Source: Cryptomeria japonica (taxonomy: Eukaryota > Streptophyta > Pinopsida > Cupressales > Cupressaceae). Taken from it: DNA of 64,000 bases. The position numbers and the translations under genes were made by a program. Positions 22,996-35,300 of this stretch are shown here, in pieces. The notes beneath the pieces were generated by a model, which saw only the letters and a list, made by a program, of their open reading frames with translations, was not told where the DNA came from and did not search any database. Positions within the stretch are counted from its first letter, which is position 1. Every line of letters begins with the position of its first letter. The stretch spans positions 1 through 64,000 of the forward strand of contig NW_026728924.1 in the NCBI RefSeq assembly GCF_030272615.1, in the 5' to 3' direction.

Positions 22996-23364
22996 GCAGT
23001 GTTGTAATAATCTGAAATCAGCTCAAGAGGTCATTATCCCACATAGCAGAGAGGTAGCATCTTCAAGAACACAATCCAAGGAACAATCATCTTCATCAAT
23101 TCTATTAAGTATGGAAAAACAAATGCAGCTGAAAGATCAAGGGAACAGAGAATATTTGATATCATGGAAAAACAAACAAGAGAAACTTCAAATTGAGAGG
23201 GATGAAGAAGCAGATATAGTAGTCGATGTAGTTCACACGTATGCAAGACAAACGTTAGGAACTAGTTCACTTGAATCAAAATCACATTCGACTGTCATGG
23301 ACTTAACCGAGACAATCAACATTTTCTTATATGAGGTCATTCTGATGAGAGTATCGTTCTAGAC

Positions 23365-25692
23365 ATGGAAATACATACTGCAAGCTCTGACATCTCTATC
23401 ATGACCCCTAATATCTTTGAAACTATTGAACATGAGGATCCTTTATCCTTAAGCTATCCTAAACCTATGGACTGGGAAAATGAAGGGCATACTGCCCTTA
23501 ATGCCTTACCAAATGACCATGCCATATCCTTATATCTGAATGAAATCAAACCCGCAACAACTTTCATTGGGGATTTCGCTAATGTATCTTCAGGTCAAGT
23601 GGGTGTTAAATCTCCTAGTCGCAAAAATGAAAATAAAGAAAACAATATCAAGTCTAATGTTGAAAATCATTTACTGGCAACACTAGACCACGAAAGAGTA
23701 AAAATAAAGGACGTATCTAATGGTGAAAACCTCCTCGAGGCGTCGAAAGATGGGAGATTTAACACTTTACTTGAATTTTATCAAGAAAAGTCATACATCT
23801 TAATAGAACCAGTAGAGGCAGTTATCATTGGCACAACTGATCTACATCCAGCAATCTCTCTATCAGAACTACCAAGACAAAAATACTTGGAACCCTTCAA
23901 TAGGAGGCAAATCAATTTTACCTGGTCATATGCAGACATTCTAGGGTTTGATCCATATCTTACAATACATCACCTGAATATCAGTCCAGGAGTAGACATC
24001 AATAAAGGAACACAACATGGATTAGGAGCAGGAATTCTATTCATCACACCACAAGGGCATACAATCCCGAAAGCATACAAATTAAGCTTTCCGTGCACAA
24101 ACAATATAGCAGAGTATGAAGCATTGGTAACAAGTATCAAAATGGTTATAGAATGGAACATTAAACAACTACAAGTCTTTGGAGACTCTCAGCTCGTCAT
24201 AAATCAAATCAATGATGACTATCAAACAAAAGATGACAAACTCATGCCTTACAAAAAGATGGTGGATGATTTCAAGAAGTACTTTGTAGAAATCACTTTT
24301 GAACAGATTCCAAGAAATGATAATAAAGCAACAGATGCCATGGCTACACTTGCTTCTCTATTGCAAACACAGGAAAATCAACAACGTTATGAATTCCTGG
24401 TTGAAGAGTTGTTTCATCCCGCCCTTAATTGTCCTGATTCCCAAACCATTTGTCAACTTATTGGACATGATTCATCCCGCTATGGCCAAAATTACACATA
24501 CCTGAAAGATAACATCTTACCTCCAGATTTATCGAAAAACCAAAAGAGAAACTTTATTCGCCAATCCTCTCATTTTACTCTTGTTGCAGATACCCTATTT
24601 AAACGAGGTCTAGACGGTACTCTCTTACGATGTCTCAAACAAGAAGAATTTGAGAAAGTCTTACATGAAGTCCATAACGACATTTGTGGCACTCATTCAA
24701 GTGGTCTTACCCTTTCGAAAAAACTCATACGCTTGGGCTATTGGTTGACTATGGAACGAGATTCTTTTGAAATAGCAAGAACATGCAAACAATGTCAGAT
24801 CCATGAGAATTTGATTCATGCACCAGCACAAGAACTTCATGCTTTAGCAACATCTTGGCCTTTTTGTCAATGGGGTCTTGATCTGGTAGGAAAGATAAAT
24901 CCTTCTTCATCTAATGGACACAAATTCATCTTGGTAGCTACAAAATATTTTATAAAATGGATTGAAGTTGTACCTCTCATAAATATCACAGGAAAATAAA
25001 TTGCTGCATTTATCTTGAACTATATCATCTGTTGCTATGGAATACCAATGACCATTATCACTGATAATGGGCGACCATTCAAGAATCAAGATGCACAAGA
25101 GCTATGTGAGAAGTTCAAAATCTAGCACAGATTCTCCACACCATATTATCTACAGGGAAATGGGCAGGCAGAAGTATCTAACAAAACTATTCTGAAAATC
25201 CTCAAAAAGATAGTAAATGATGCTAGCAAAGATTGGCATATTCAATAGAACCCTACCCTATGGGCATATTCTCTTGTATATGGATCAGAAGCCATACTAC
25301 CAATCGAAGTAGAGATACCCTCTCTATGTGTATCACTAAAAGGTTTTATCCCAGATGAAAAACAAAGAGTATCTAGACTGCAAGAGTTAGAACTGATCCA
25401 TGAACGAAGACAAAATGTCTTTGGTCATCTAAAGGTATATCAACAAAGAATGTGTTGGAGCTATAATCACAAGGTTAAACCACAGATCTTTCAAGTGGGA
25501 GAACTAGTGCTAAAGGAAAATCCACGCAACTAGGCAAATCAAGAAAATAAAGGAAATTTTGAACCAAATTGGTTAGGTCCATTTGTGGTCACAACAATAT
25601 TTGGATTAGGAGCATATTAGCTATCAACACAGGATGACGACCAACTTCAGGAACCCATCAATAACATGCACCTAAAGAAATTCTATGTCTGA
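23365..25692 (+). pseudogene. Gypsy pol: RNase H and integrase, RT deleted
   Basis: One frame of 776 codons has five stops (24997, 25123, 25246, 25531, 25618) and no shift. It opens with a linker containing FTWSYADILGFDP, which normally lies just before RT, then passes directly at about residue 210 into RNase H: GLGAGILFITPQG, NNIAEYEALV (Glu250), VFGDSQLVINQ (Asp274). The roughly 250-residue RT is missing. Integrase follows with an HHCC region (CGTHSSG, CKQCQIHE), Asp in WGLDLVG, Asp in TDNGRPF and Glu in GNGQAE. A small in-frame gap also removes the segment between LWAY and SLVYGSEA. The stops fit C-to-T or G-to-A changes. Confidence 0.9.
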
Positions 25693-27454
25693 AAAAAATA
25701 GAAAAATAAAAAACAGTGAAAAAACAGAAAAATAAAAAACAACGAAAAATTAAAAAAAATCAAAAAAGGGAAAAGCAGAAAAATCCTAAAAGGTGAAAAA
25801 GAAAAATAAAGAAAAAAATCAAATATCAGAAAAAGTACAATAAAAACGGATGGTGAAAACCTGGCAAACAAGCGCTATCTGTCAGTTAGCTCTTCCATCT
25901 ATTAGTTCATGCATTTTTTTGCTTGCATTCATTCATTTTCCATCAGCGCTATTCATATGCATCCTAAGTCTTTATACATATGCAAGCATCTTAGATGGCT
26001 TCTCACCATGGTTTGGATCATTGGGTATATCATAACAAATTTGTTTCTAGGCTTGGGGCAAAAACTCTACACCTAGTTGGGGGCAAAACTAGATCAATTT
26101 TGAGATTAATCAAACAAGTAGAACAAACAGTCAGACAACTCTTATCAAGCAAAAATTGAGATGCATCCAACGTTGAACACAAGATCAAACTATCAACTAT
26201 CAAGCTATCACAAAATCAATCTAAGCACATCACACACTTTACAATGGATAATATATTTTGGATAATGATTGTAACATGATTGTTCAACTTTTCTATATAT
26301 TGATTTTCGCTATCATGATTTTTGAGTGACTCTAGGATGTCATTGACTAGAGAAACAAGGAAGAAACATGATATTTTTTCTTGTCTTCTGTTTGAAAATT
26401 AATCATTAACATGTACAAATTTGTCTTGTGACATGATCATTAGAGTATCATTGAAGACATTTCCAATTTGCATATTGAAATGATTAATACTGCCTGTTTT
26501 ACGCAAGAAACACTCGGACCATCTCGGTTCAATTATACCTCGAAGCTTGTACTAACTTGCTATATCAAAATCCAGGAAAGAAGTGGTCAGGTCATCATGG
26601 TTCAATTATACCATCAAAGTTTGCACTCACTTTCCACATTTCAAAAGCTCAATGATGACAAAAACGCAAAATAATCCAGTGACTAGTTTGGTCGTAGCTT
26701 TGCATTTTTATTGCATTTTAGCTTGCATTTCATTCTTGCATGGGATCCTACAAGCTCCTTTTTATCCAAGGCTAAATCGATTGCAAGAATCATCAAAGTA
26801 TCATCACAAGTGTATACGCAATCAAAATGATGACTCATATATATTCAAATATTATCGACCTAGAAAAAATCTTATGCTATCTCTCTCAACAGAATCAACA
26901 TCAGCATATCCAAAAATTTCTGCAACTTGATATCAACAAACTGTCAGTTTTTTATCTAATCAACCTTATCAAATCAAATCAATCAATCAAACCTAATCAA
27001 TTCTATCACTTCTTATACAGGATGTATCCTTCCTGAAACTAGACGATCTGATTTTGATTCATGTCTTATACAGAATGTATTCTTCCTGAAACCAGACATT
27101 CTGATCATGTCTTATACAGGATGAATCCTTCCTGAAACCAGACGCTTTGATCATCGTTGTCTTATACAAGATGAATCCTTCCTGAAACTAGACAGAATCT
27201 TGATCTTATCAATCTAATCAATCAAGCTAATTGAAGAACTCGCATGTTCATCAAACCACAATTGCAAAAATCAAATCAAATCTATCGGGATATCAATCTC
27301 ACAAAAACTCCAAAGATCAATTATCTCAATTGATCTCCCGAGGGGGCATCATCATACCAGAATCTAGCAATCAAGAGTTGGGGCATCCTATCAAATCAGT
27401 ATCATCATCAAAATGAGATTATTCTTTGAATCAATGCGTCATCACACTTCACTT
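25693..27454 (+). other. Gypsy 3' non-coding region
   Basis: No coding sequence was found. It contains a duplicated block at about 26520-26570 and 26597-26650 (ggttcaattatacc in both), and four tandem copies of a roughly 34-base unit near its end. A ttgggggcaaaact string near 26078 resembles a second purine tract. Confidence 0.7.
27011..27191 (+). repeat. Four spaced copies of tcttatacaggatgaatcct
   Basis: Copies of a 34-base unit (tcttatacaggatg... ending cctgaaaccagac) begin at about 27011, 27064, 27110 and 27157, separated by 12-20 bases of divergent sequence. Confidence 0.8.
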
Positions 27455-27469
27455 CAAAGAGGGGCAAAA
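27455..27469 (+). other. Gypsy polypurine tract
   Basis: caaagaggggcaaaa directly precedes the TGTATACACC start of the 3' LTR. Confidence 0.85.
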
Positions 27470-28743
27470 TGTATACACCTAAAAATGGTTTGAAGATAAT
27501 TAATTAAATAAGCAATTATTTAATTAATCTCCCTTCCCAATTTAATTGAATTCACTAAGCAATTTGATTAAATTTCCCCTTTCATCTACTTATTAATAAA
27601 TCTAAGGATTTATTTAATAGGTTCATTTCATTTCATCCCCTTTAATTAATTAATTTCCTCCATCAAAATCATTTCTTCTAAATCCCCTAATTAATTAAAA
27701 CAAATCAATTATGAGTTGTTGAAATTAATTAGCCTTTCCATATTATTTGAATTTCTAAATTCAAATTCTCCTAACTTCTACCACTCCTAAACCTAACCCA
27801 TTCTACCTACCACCATGTCCCCTTTCATCCAACATCTTCTAGAACCTTGTGACACTTGTCACTAACATGTTAGGTCTAGAATCTGCCATAGATAGATACT
27901 CGCCTAATCCATTCTCAATAGAGTGCTAACCTCCAAGAACGAGCATGAAGAGCTTGATCCAGTTGGTGGAAGGAGAGGCTGTGGAGGGTGCCCCCCTTTA
28001 TATAGTTGTTTGGAGAGTACGGCTACTCATGACTTATTTAACAACATATATAATTAATAGGCGAATCGGAACTGAGAAACTAGGCTCTACTAACTTCTAT
28101 ATCCTCCCAACCGTCCTCCTTTCATCTAACATCTTCTAGAAGCCTCTTGACACTTGTCACCATAGAGATGACAGATGTTCCCTTTAATCCAACCCCCTTT
28201 GCCATCCTCCTCTAGTTTAACCATTGATATCTTCATATTAATCTTGACTATTGATTCTTGCCACCTCACCCCTAGCCTTGGGAAATCCTATAAATAAACC
28301 TCATTTTGGAGCACAAATGGTCCCAATTTCATATGATTTTTGCATATCATTTGATTCATATCATTTGCATTCAAGCATTGTTACTATAGGTATCTAGCTT
28401 TTAGTTTATCATTCTTAGCAATGTTATATGTTCAATTTTAGCTTAATTGCATCTTCATTCTAGCTTATTTTCTAGAATAATCATGAACTCATATAGCTTA
28501 ATCATGCTATTCTTGCTAGATCATGCATCTTCATCATTCAAATCCTCCATCTAAGTGTAGCCAAGTCACTGGAATATGCATAATCAGATCTGAGAGCATT
28601 TTCATACTCACATTTACTAGGAGGCAATAAGTCGATTAGCTATGGTTTTGTCTTTCATTGTTTTAATTCACTAACCATTGCTTGTAATTATTTATTAAGT
28701 GCATTGTGTTTGCAAGTACAGGTACACTTCACAAAGCACGACA
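27470..28743 (+). repeat. Gypsy 3' LTR with an internal insertion
   Basis: It matches the 5' LTR from end to end except for about 250 extra bases at 27866-28118, which account for its greater length (1274 bases). Confidence 0.9.
27866..28118. other. Extra segment in the Gypsy 3' LTR
   Basis: It is absent from the 5' LTR, where gtcactaa runs on to gtgttccctttcatc. It begins just after a ctaacatgttag palindrome and contains a tttatatagttg TATA-like string after a run of C. Clear inverted repeats or target duplications were not seen, so the origin is unknown: another element, or filler DNA at a repaired break. Confidence 0.6.
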
Positions 28744-30020
28744 GAGAGAAAGAGAGAGAGGAGTGAGAGAGATAAAGAGAGACAAATTTGAGATAGAGAG
28801 AGAGGGAGAGGAGGAAGAGGGAGATTGAGAAATAGATAGATACAAATATAGATTAGGAGGGATGGACTAAGAGAGATAGATATAATGAGGTATAAAATAG
28901 ATTATATAGTAATAATATAATTTATATTTTGAACTATTGGAATGGATCCTCTTGAAGGCAACCATATTTAATGGCATTGATTTTTATATTTTCTTTTCTT
29001 GGAATCTATAAGTGATGTCTTTATAGCATATGAGATGCAAATTTGAATATTAAATAGCCATGATGACTCATATCATGCATAATAAAGGCATTAATGATTA
29101 TGAATGGTGAGGATCATATTCATCATCTTGCATCTCTTTTCAAAGAGTCTATGGAGAGAATCTTTGATGGAGAAGGAGATAGATATGGATATAAGGAAAC
29201 GAAGAGATAAAGAGAGAGCATAAAGGGATAGATAGAGATGGAAGGGATAAACTTATCGATAAAAAGAAAGAGATATATATGAAGAGGGATAGGGAAAGAT
29301 AAGTAGAGATGTAGATGGTGAGATAGAGATAGAGATATAGAGATATGGGGTTATACAGAGATGGGGGGAGAGAGATAGAGAGATAGAGAGACATATAGTG
29401 TGATAGAGATGGAGAGAGAGAGAAAAATAGGGTGAGATAGAGATATAGAGAGAGAGAGACAAAAGGAGAAAGGGAGAGGAAGAGAAAGAGGGATGTAGAC
29501 ATGGAGAGCTTGATATAGGTGGTATGAAGGGAGGGAGGGAGATAGAGAGAGAGGGGGGAGAGATAATGATATAGAGATAGATGAGGCTAGAGTGATAGAA
29601 ACAAGGTGATAGAGACAAGAGACTAGTAATAGAGGCAAGTGAGATTGAGATAAAGAGGGGTTAAGGTAGAGAGATTGAGACAGGCCCAAGGGAGAAACAT
29701 AGAGTGTTTGCGTATGAGTGAGTGAGAGAGAGATATGTGAGATATACATATAAAGATATAAGAAGTGGCATATCGAAAGAGATGAAATGAATAAGAGAGA
29801 TAAAAATAACGAGATAGATTGAATAGGAGAGAGGGGAACATGGACAAAGGAAGGAGATGGATAAATAATAAGGATATAGGAATTGATAAATACAAAGAGG
29901 TAGAGGAATATATATATATATACAAAGAGCGAGAGACACACACACATACACATATATATATATATGTATGTGTATGTGTATGTATGTATCAACACAATGA
30001 AAAGAGACATCACCGCAGAG
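28744..30020 (-). mobile_element. Helitron A, distal part (GA-rich array)
   Basis: GA-rich repeats resume immediately after the Gypsy 3' LTR (28744-28880), continue after about 270 bases of AT-rich DNA, and become a long gagatagagata array at 29150-29950 ending in AT/CA runs. I assign it to Helitron A because the Gypsy insertion split such an array. Its outer limit is not defined. All long minus-strand frames here are repeat translations. Confidence 0.45.
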
Positions 30021-30549
30021 TCGTTCTTTAATATTGTTTAATATGATGAATTTACATACTTTATTTTAATATTAGTAAATTTTCGTGATCGTCTGACCTG
30101 TAAAAAAGATTTGATTTTATTGTGAGCTAACCAGTGTGGTTCGGTGCATAATTTGCCAGCTGCCACAGTGGACCTGAATACAGTTTTTTATTTCAACATG
30201 TTATTTATTGCTACCTATTGGTTTGTTTGATATTTATTTTTTATAAATCAATATAAAAACTTTTTATATTAATTGGGAAGATTGCAAGTTGCAGCAATTC
30301 TGCCATTTTCTGCCATTTCTCTTTAATGAATGAATGAGGGAGCATTTATGAGCGTTGAGGGGAAAAATCAAGCTGTACATTTCATATAAGGAAAGGCCTT
30401 CGACTTAAATAATATTCATTCATTTATTCATATAAATTACGTTAAAATAATTTAATATGTTTAGGAATCTTGAATCGTCCATTGACCAGACCCATTTCAG
30501 CTATTTAAACCAGTTTTAGTGTGCACAATTAAATAGGCTACTTTTATTA
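30021..30549. other. Intergenic; TATA-like segment beside Helitron B
   Basis: No gene was recognised. A tcatataaggaaaggccttc string at about 30388 repeats the one at about 4950 and loosely that at 7705. Each lies a few hundred bases on the host side of a Helitron 3' end. Confidence 0.45.
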
Positions 30550-30580
30550 CTAGCAGTTACACGGTTCTTAGGTCATGCAA
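30550..30580 (-). other. Candidate 3' end of Helitron B
   Basis: On the minus strand gtgtaactgCTAG is followed by T, close to gtgcaattgCTAG at 5757. The hairpin stem has decayed and no longer pairs well, so the call rests on the terminal similarity and on its position downstream of the helicase. Confidence 0.4.
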
Positions 30581-30970
30581 CAGGAAGCCGATAGGCAAGC
30601 ATTTTTCCAAAATGAGATGTGCAGAAATAAGAAGCATTTGTTGAAGTGAGCTTGAGCATGTTCTTTTTGTTGGAAGGTGTGAATCTGCAAACAAGAAGTA
30701 GAAACAAGGGATTAGATAGAAAGGTGGAGGGAGGCAAATGTCATAACAGGTGAAGGGATGGAGGAAAAACAAAAATTACCATACCGGTTGTGAATGTGGG
30801 TGTGTTCTGGTTGTAGCAAAAGAGCAAACAGTGAAGGGAAAGAGAGCTATTAAAGATTGAGTTGCATAGACCATTCCAGCGACATATCTCATCTCTGCAG
30901 AGGTAAAGGCATATGAGAGAAAGGCAATAAATTAAAAGCAATAAAAAGTACTATCTATTTCTACCGTAAT

Positions 30971-31423
30971 CTACTTATTATTTACCTCAAGACGGTTGTT
31001 CCAACAAAAACCTTTTGGAGAGGCATCAGCTATTCCTCCATCCTTTGCATGCGTTGAATAGACAGTTTGTGGGCGAGTAGTAGGAGGAAGAGAGACAGGT
31101 TGAGAGCTGCCAACTTGAGTCACATCCTTTCCAGTTTTAGCGTGTATGGGATATCTTTGAATTGCATATCCAGAAGCTGTAACAGAACGACAAGCAGTAG
31201 GGCAGTTTTGGAAGCAGAGGTAGACAAAAATATGATGGGGTAGAAGAACAAGAATAGAAATCAAAATATTTTCAGGCTTTGTAAGTATAACTGCAGTTAA
31301 ATGTGGATAACCAGTGAGTAGTGATGACCTGTGGTGAGGTACAACAAGATGGAAGATGTTCCAGATTTCAAAAAGGTTATGTATCGTATTGGTTTGAATT
31401 AATCTGTATACTGGAAGAGGCAC
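30971..31423 (-). CDS. Hypothetical 150-codon frame near Helitron 3' end
   Basis: The frame lies downstream of the helicase remnant on the same strand. It has a hydrophobic middle and a CFQNCPTAC cysteine cluster. I recognise no domain. It could be chance or a remnant of a captured gene. Confidence 0.15.
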   Translation of the reverse strand: MPLPVYRLIQTNTIHNLFEIWNIFHLVVPHHRSSLLTGYPHLTAVILTKPENILISILVLLPHHIFVYLCFQNCPTACRSVTASGYAIQRYPIHAKTGKDVTQVGSSQPVSLPPTTRPQTVYSTHAKDGGIADASPKGFCWNNRLEVNNK

Positions 31424-32332
31424 AATCAGTTAATTTGTATTAGAAGCAATAACGGAAAGTATAACTAATAAAAAGTATTGAAGAAGCAAACCAAACTAAT
31501 AAAAAGTATTGAAGAAGCAAACCAAACTTAATGTTTGCGGAGATGGATTAGTTACTATCTATAGAGGAATGAACATGCAGAGATGCTGGCTTGCCATCAC
31601 CGTGGATGCTCGACATCAAGGAATTCATTGTGGGGAGAGTTCCATTTTGAGGTTGTCGGAACTAGTGAAGTTGGAGAACCGAGATCTTGCAGAGAGGGGA
31701 AAGAGGAAGTAATCAGTGGTAGTGATGTATAAGTAAAATATGCATCGAAAAATAAGCATGCAGTAAGGAGAATGGATTAAAGTAGAGAAGGCAGCAAAGC
31801 AATGGAGTTGCTTACATGTTCTTTTAGGACTTAATGTAACTGAATAAGTAGCCGTCAGTGGGAAGCAGTCTTGTCAAAGAAGTGGTTTTGTGTGAACAAT
31901 AAATGCTAGCCAAAAATTGAAGGACATGGAATATGGAAATAGTATTAATTAACTTTCAAGAGAATGTGGACGAGTTAACTGAAATAACACAAACATTGGA
32001 GAACAGAAAACATCGAAGATGAATGTATACTATGAAAGTATTTACCTCTACAATGGAATTGAAGTCATTAGAATGCACAACTGGAATGTGGGCAAGGCAA
32101 CCTGTGAAGTGTTTGAAAGTTAGTGGACTACAAATAAGTAACTGTGTGAAAGTTAACAATGATTGAAGTTGCATATTCAAAGAACAAAGAACTATGAAGT
32201 GCGAATTGAGATATATCAGTATTGGAATGTATTTACATGTGTAATAGCAATGGACCGGCAAGAATAGTTGTTGTCAAATGGAAATTGCATGATATTGTAT
32301 GGCTTGAACTAGAAAATAAGGCAGCAAGCATG

Positions 32333-35300
32333 TCATAGGTGTAGATTGCAATGTGGTGACATAGTTGTCCTCACAGAGAGTTGTTGCAAGCGAGCTTCTT
32401 CGTTCTTCCTTATGGTGGTAAAAACACTTTTTTGCATTTTTGCATACCTTTCAAAAGAGAAAGGCGGATGAATGCGTATACCATCAATTGTTCTGACCCT
32501 TGAGATAGTTGTAAATTTTAGGCCTTGCTTTTCATTGTTGCCTATGTCTATTGTAGCTTTATCCAATGTAAGTCCTTGAGATTTGTGAATAGTTATGGCC
32601 CAAGCCATTGTTAATAGAATTTGTGTATGCCTGCCTCAGGTAATTGGAGTAATGGGTATGTCATTTGGATGCAATTCATCCCATGGAGGGCCTTTATAAT
32701 TTTGGAACTGCACAATAACAAATCGTGGCAAGTCTGGAGGTTTGGTATTGTTTCCATAGATAATTTTTTTAACAAGGCCAATGGAGCCATTCACAGGACC
32801 AACTTCAGTCCACAAGTTAGCTAACAACATTACTTGTTGATTGACACATAATTGGAGCTCTAATGGAAGTTGTTCATCGTTATCATAATCAGTATTAGTC
32901 TGTTGTGTAATATGTGCAATGCTTAAAGCAATGGGCAAATTTAATTCTTTCAACATTCTTTTGCTGTGCAATCTTGTTGATTCATTTGTTGCAAACAAAT
33001 GGATTGATGAGTTGAATTGCTTTTGTTGTTTGACAGTGATATTTTTATTTGTTTGGTTCATTAAGAACTACCATTCATGTTTGTTAGGCTATGCATCTCT
33101 TATGTTCTAGAGCAGACTTTTGAAGTGATGTCATTCAATAGAGACACCCTAAAGGCGGAAAACAATATGCAATGTTACAACTATTTTAAACGAATGCCAT
33201 AAACTTAGTGTTGTAGAATGCGAGGCATAAATTGGTTTGTCCATTACAAGAGGGAGTTGTCCAAGATCACCTACAAGGATTATGGAGAGGCCACCAAAGC
33301 TTTCATGTTGTTTATCAGGGAATGCCTGCCGTAGGCTTCAATAGTAATTTTGGGCCTAAAAAGCTCTTTTCATCTATCAGAATATATTTAACATGCCTGA
33401 AATGCTCTTGGAATGTGAACAATGCTTGACCTGTCAAAGGATGCATTTATTTAATAAGGATTCGAAGGCCTGCATGAAGAGTTGTTCCTTGAATATTATA
33501 TGCAACAACACCTGTAGGAGAAAGAACCAACAATGGATTTTCTTGTATTCCTATAGAGACATTCAACTTTTGTTTGATGCAATGTATTAAGAATGATTTC
33601 CCAATGCCTGTTGTTCCTTGAACAATCATACTGAGAGGTATTATTCCAGCTTGTTGAGAATGATGTTGTAGAATTATGTCAAGTGCAAGTTTTTGTTGAG
33701 AGGAGAGATGGAATTTTTGACTGTTAATGGTTGGGACTTGGAACGAATGGGGGTGAAATTGTGATTTACTTGCAGATATGAATTGGGCAGCATTAGACTC
33801 TAATTTATGATTTGCAATATTGGTGGGCCGTGAGTAGCTAATATCATAGTCACGTTGTCCTAACATTTATAATTCATTTTTGGTTAATTGATTTGTGGCT
33901 CCCATCTGTGACAGGAATTCCCCCTTATATAGATTTGATTCTTCTTAGCGTTCACAATCATTACTGTCACTATCATCTACATCTTGAGGTGGAAGGGCAT
34001 GGATAAGTTGGGCATCGTACAATCGAGTGTAGCCGTTTGAACTAAAGTCTTTCCAATTTGCCATAACTTGATCTTTAGAAGTTCCTATTTTTCGTTGCTA
34101 TGTCATAGAACGATTTGTACATCAAGAATTCAAACCAACATAAAAGCTCAAACTCTTGACTGTCTAAGTTGCCATTTTTCTTTTCTTATGTTGTGGAGCA
34201 TATGAAAAGTCTTGTGCAGATTGAAGGAGTATTGTTGTATTTAAGCCAGAAGAGCACTACATGGATATAACTGCTTGGTAGGTTTGTTTCATGATTTGTT
34301 TTTGTGATACGGTGCGGGGCTTTTTTACTAACATTAAGAGACAAAAACTGGCAGCTACAACTATTGAGGGGCAATTTTTGCAGCATGTGACAAGTCTCTT
34401 GTGCACTGATATCACTATCTACTATTATGTGCATCATAAATTTCTGGTATGTAGACAGGACAGTATCTTCAGATTCACTTGCATTCATAATAGTTTTGAG
34501 CATTTCAATCTAAGATTCTGATCTTTTTTCGAATTTTGAAGCATACTTTGAAATGTATTGCAGGACGACTTTTCTTGACGTTACAGGCTGGCAATCCATA
34601 TTAGCATGCCAGATTGAAAGCATGCAAGGGTTGTGAATATTCAAGTGGTTATCATTCCTTGCAGCTGTATAGCATGGTTTTTTGTCACTTTCAAGGGTTA
34701 ATGTAGATTTCTCTTGTTCAGGCCACAGAGCCTTGTAACGACATTGTAATGAATTGCCTTTTTTCCTAAGACATGTATTTTCTGTGCATTTTGTGTGTCT
34801 TTGTAAAGTATTTACTAATGCCTCATAATCCACTATAGGGGACATTGAGAAAATCTTTGTTGTATTGGCTAAGCACGAATCATCCATTGCAACATAGCAA
34901 AGTGTATTAGTTCGGTCAACAGTGCTGAGAGGGTTCCAAGCAGATACATATGTGTCCAAGTAACTTCATCGTCATTAGTCCAATCAATTATGTCAATATT
35001 TGGTGCACCAGGAAGCCATAAAAAACTTTGAATATACCTTGATCCGCGATGTTGCCATTCATATCTGTACCAATGATCTTTTGCTTTGAACAATTTTTGA
35101 ATGATTTCTTCTCGAAATATTGTGAATCTATTGTGTAAGTATAAGGTTGTTATGTGTGGATTGCAAACCACATTTTGTACAAGTTCTTTTCTTGTGGTTT
35201 GAATGTTCTGACCATTATTTCCATGGAAGAGGCTATGGAGGTCAGGCCATTTAGTATCAGTTGAACTCAATGTGAAGAAAAGGGTTGGCGTTCCCAATTG

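Larger units (their letters stand above)
18559..28743 (+). mobile_element. Gypsy LTR retrotransposon lacking reverse transcriptase
   Basis: LTRs at 18559-19587 and 27470-28743 start TGTATACACC and end AGCACGACA. They flank a gag C-terminal remnant, protease, RNase H and integrase in Gypsy order. The 5-base flanks are gatag and gagag (four of five match) in a GA-rich target. No RT motifs occur between protease and RNase H. A solo-LTR-like sequence (21323-21741) sits in the leader. The integrase has five in-frame stops. Any earlier mobilisation without RT would have needed enzymes from elsewhere. Confidence 0.92.

Noticed and set aside
22820-23360. Reverse transcriptase of the Gypsy element
   Set aside because: The interval was scanned for YxDD and neighbouring RT motifs. 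Only the protease end and an unrecognised linker are there.
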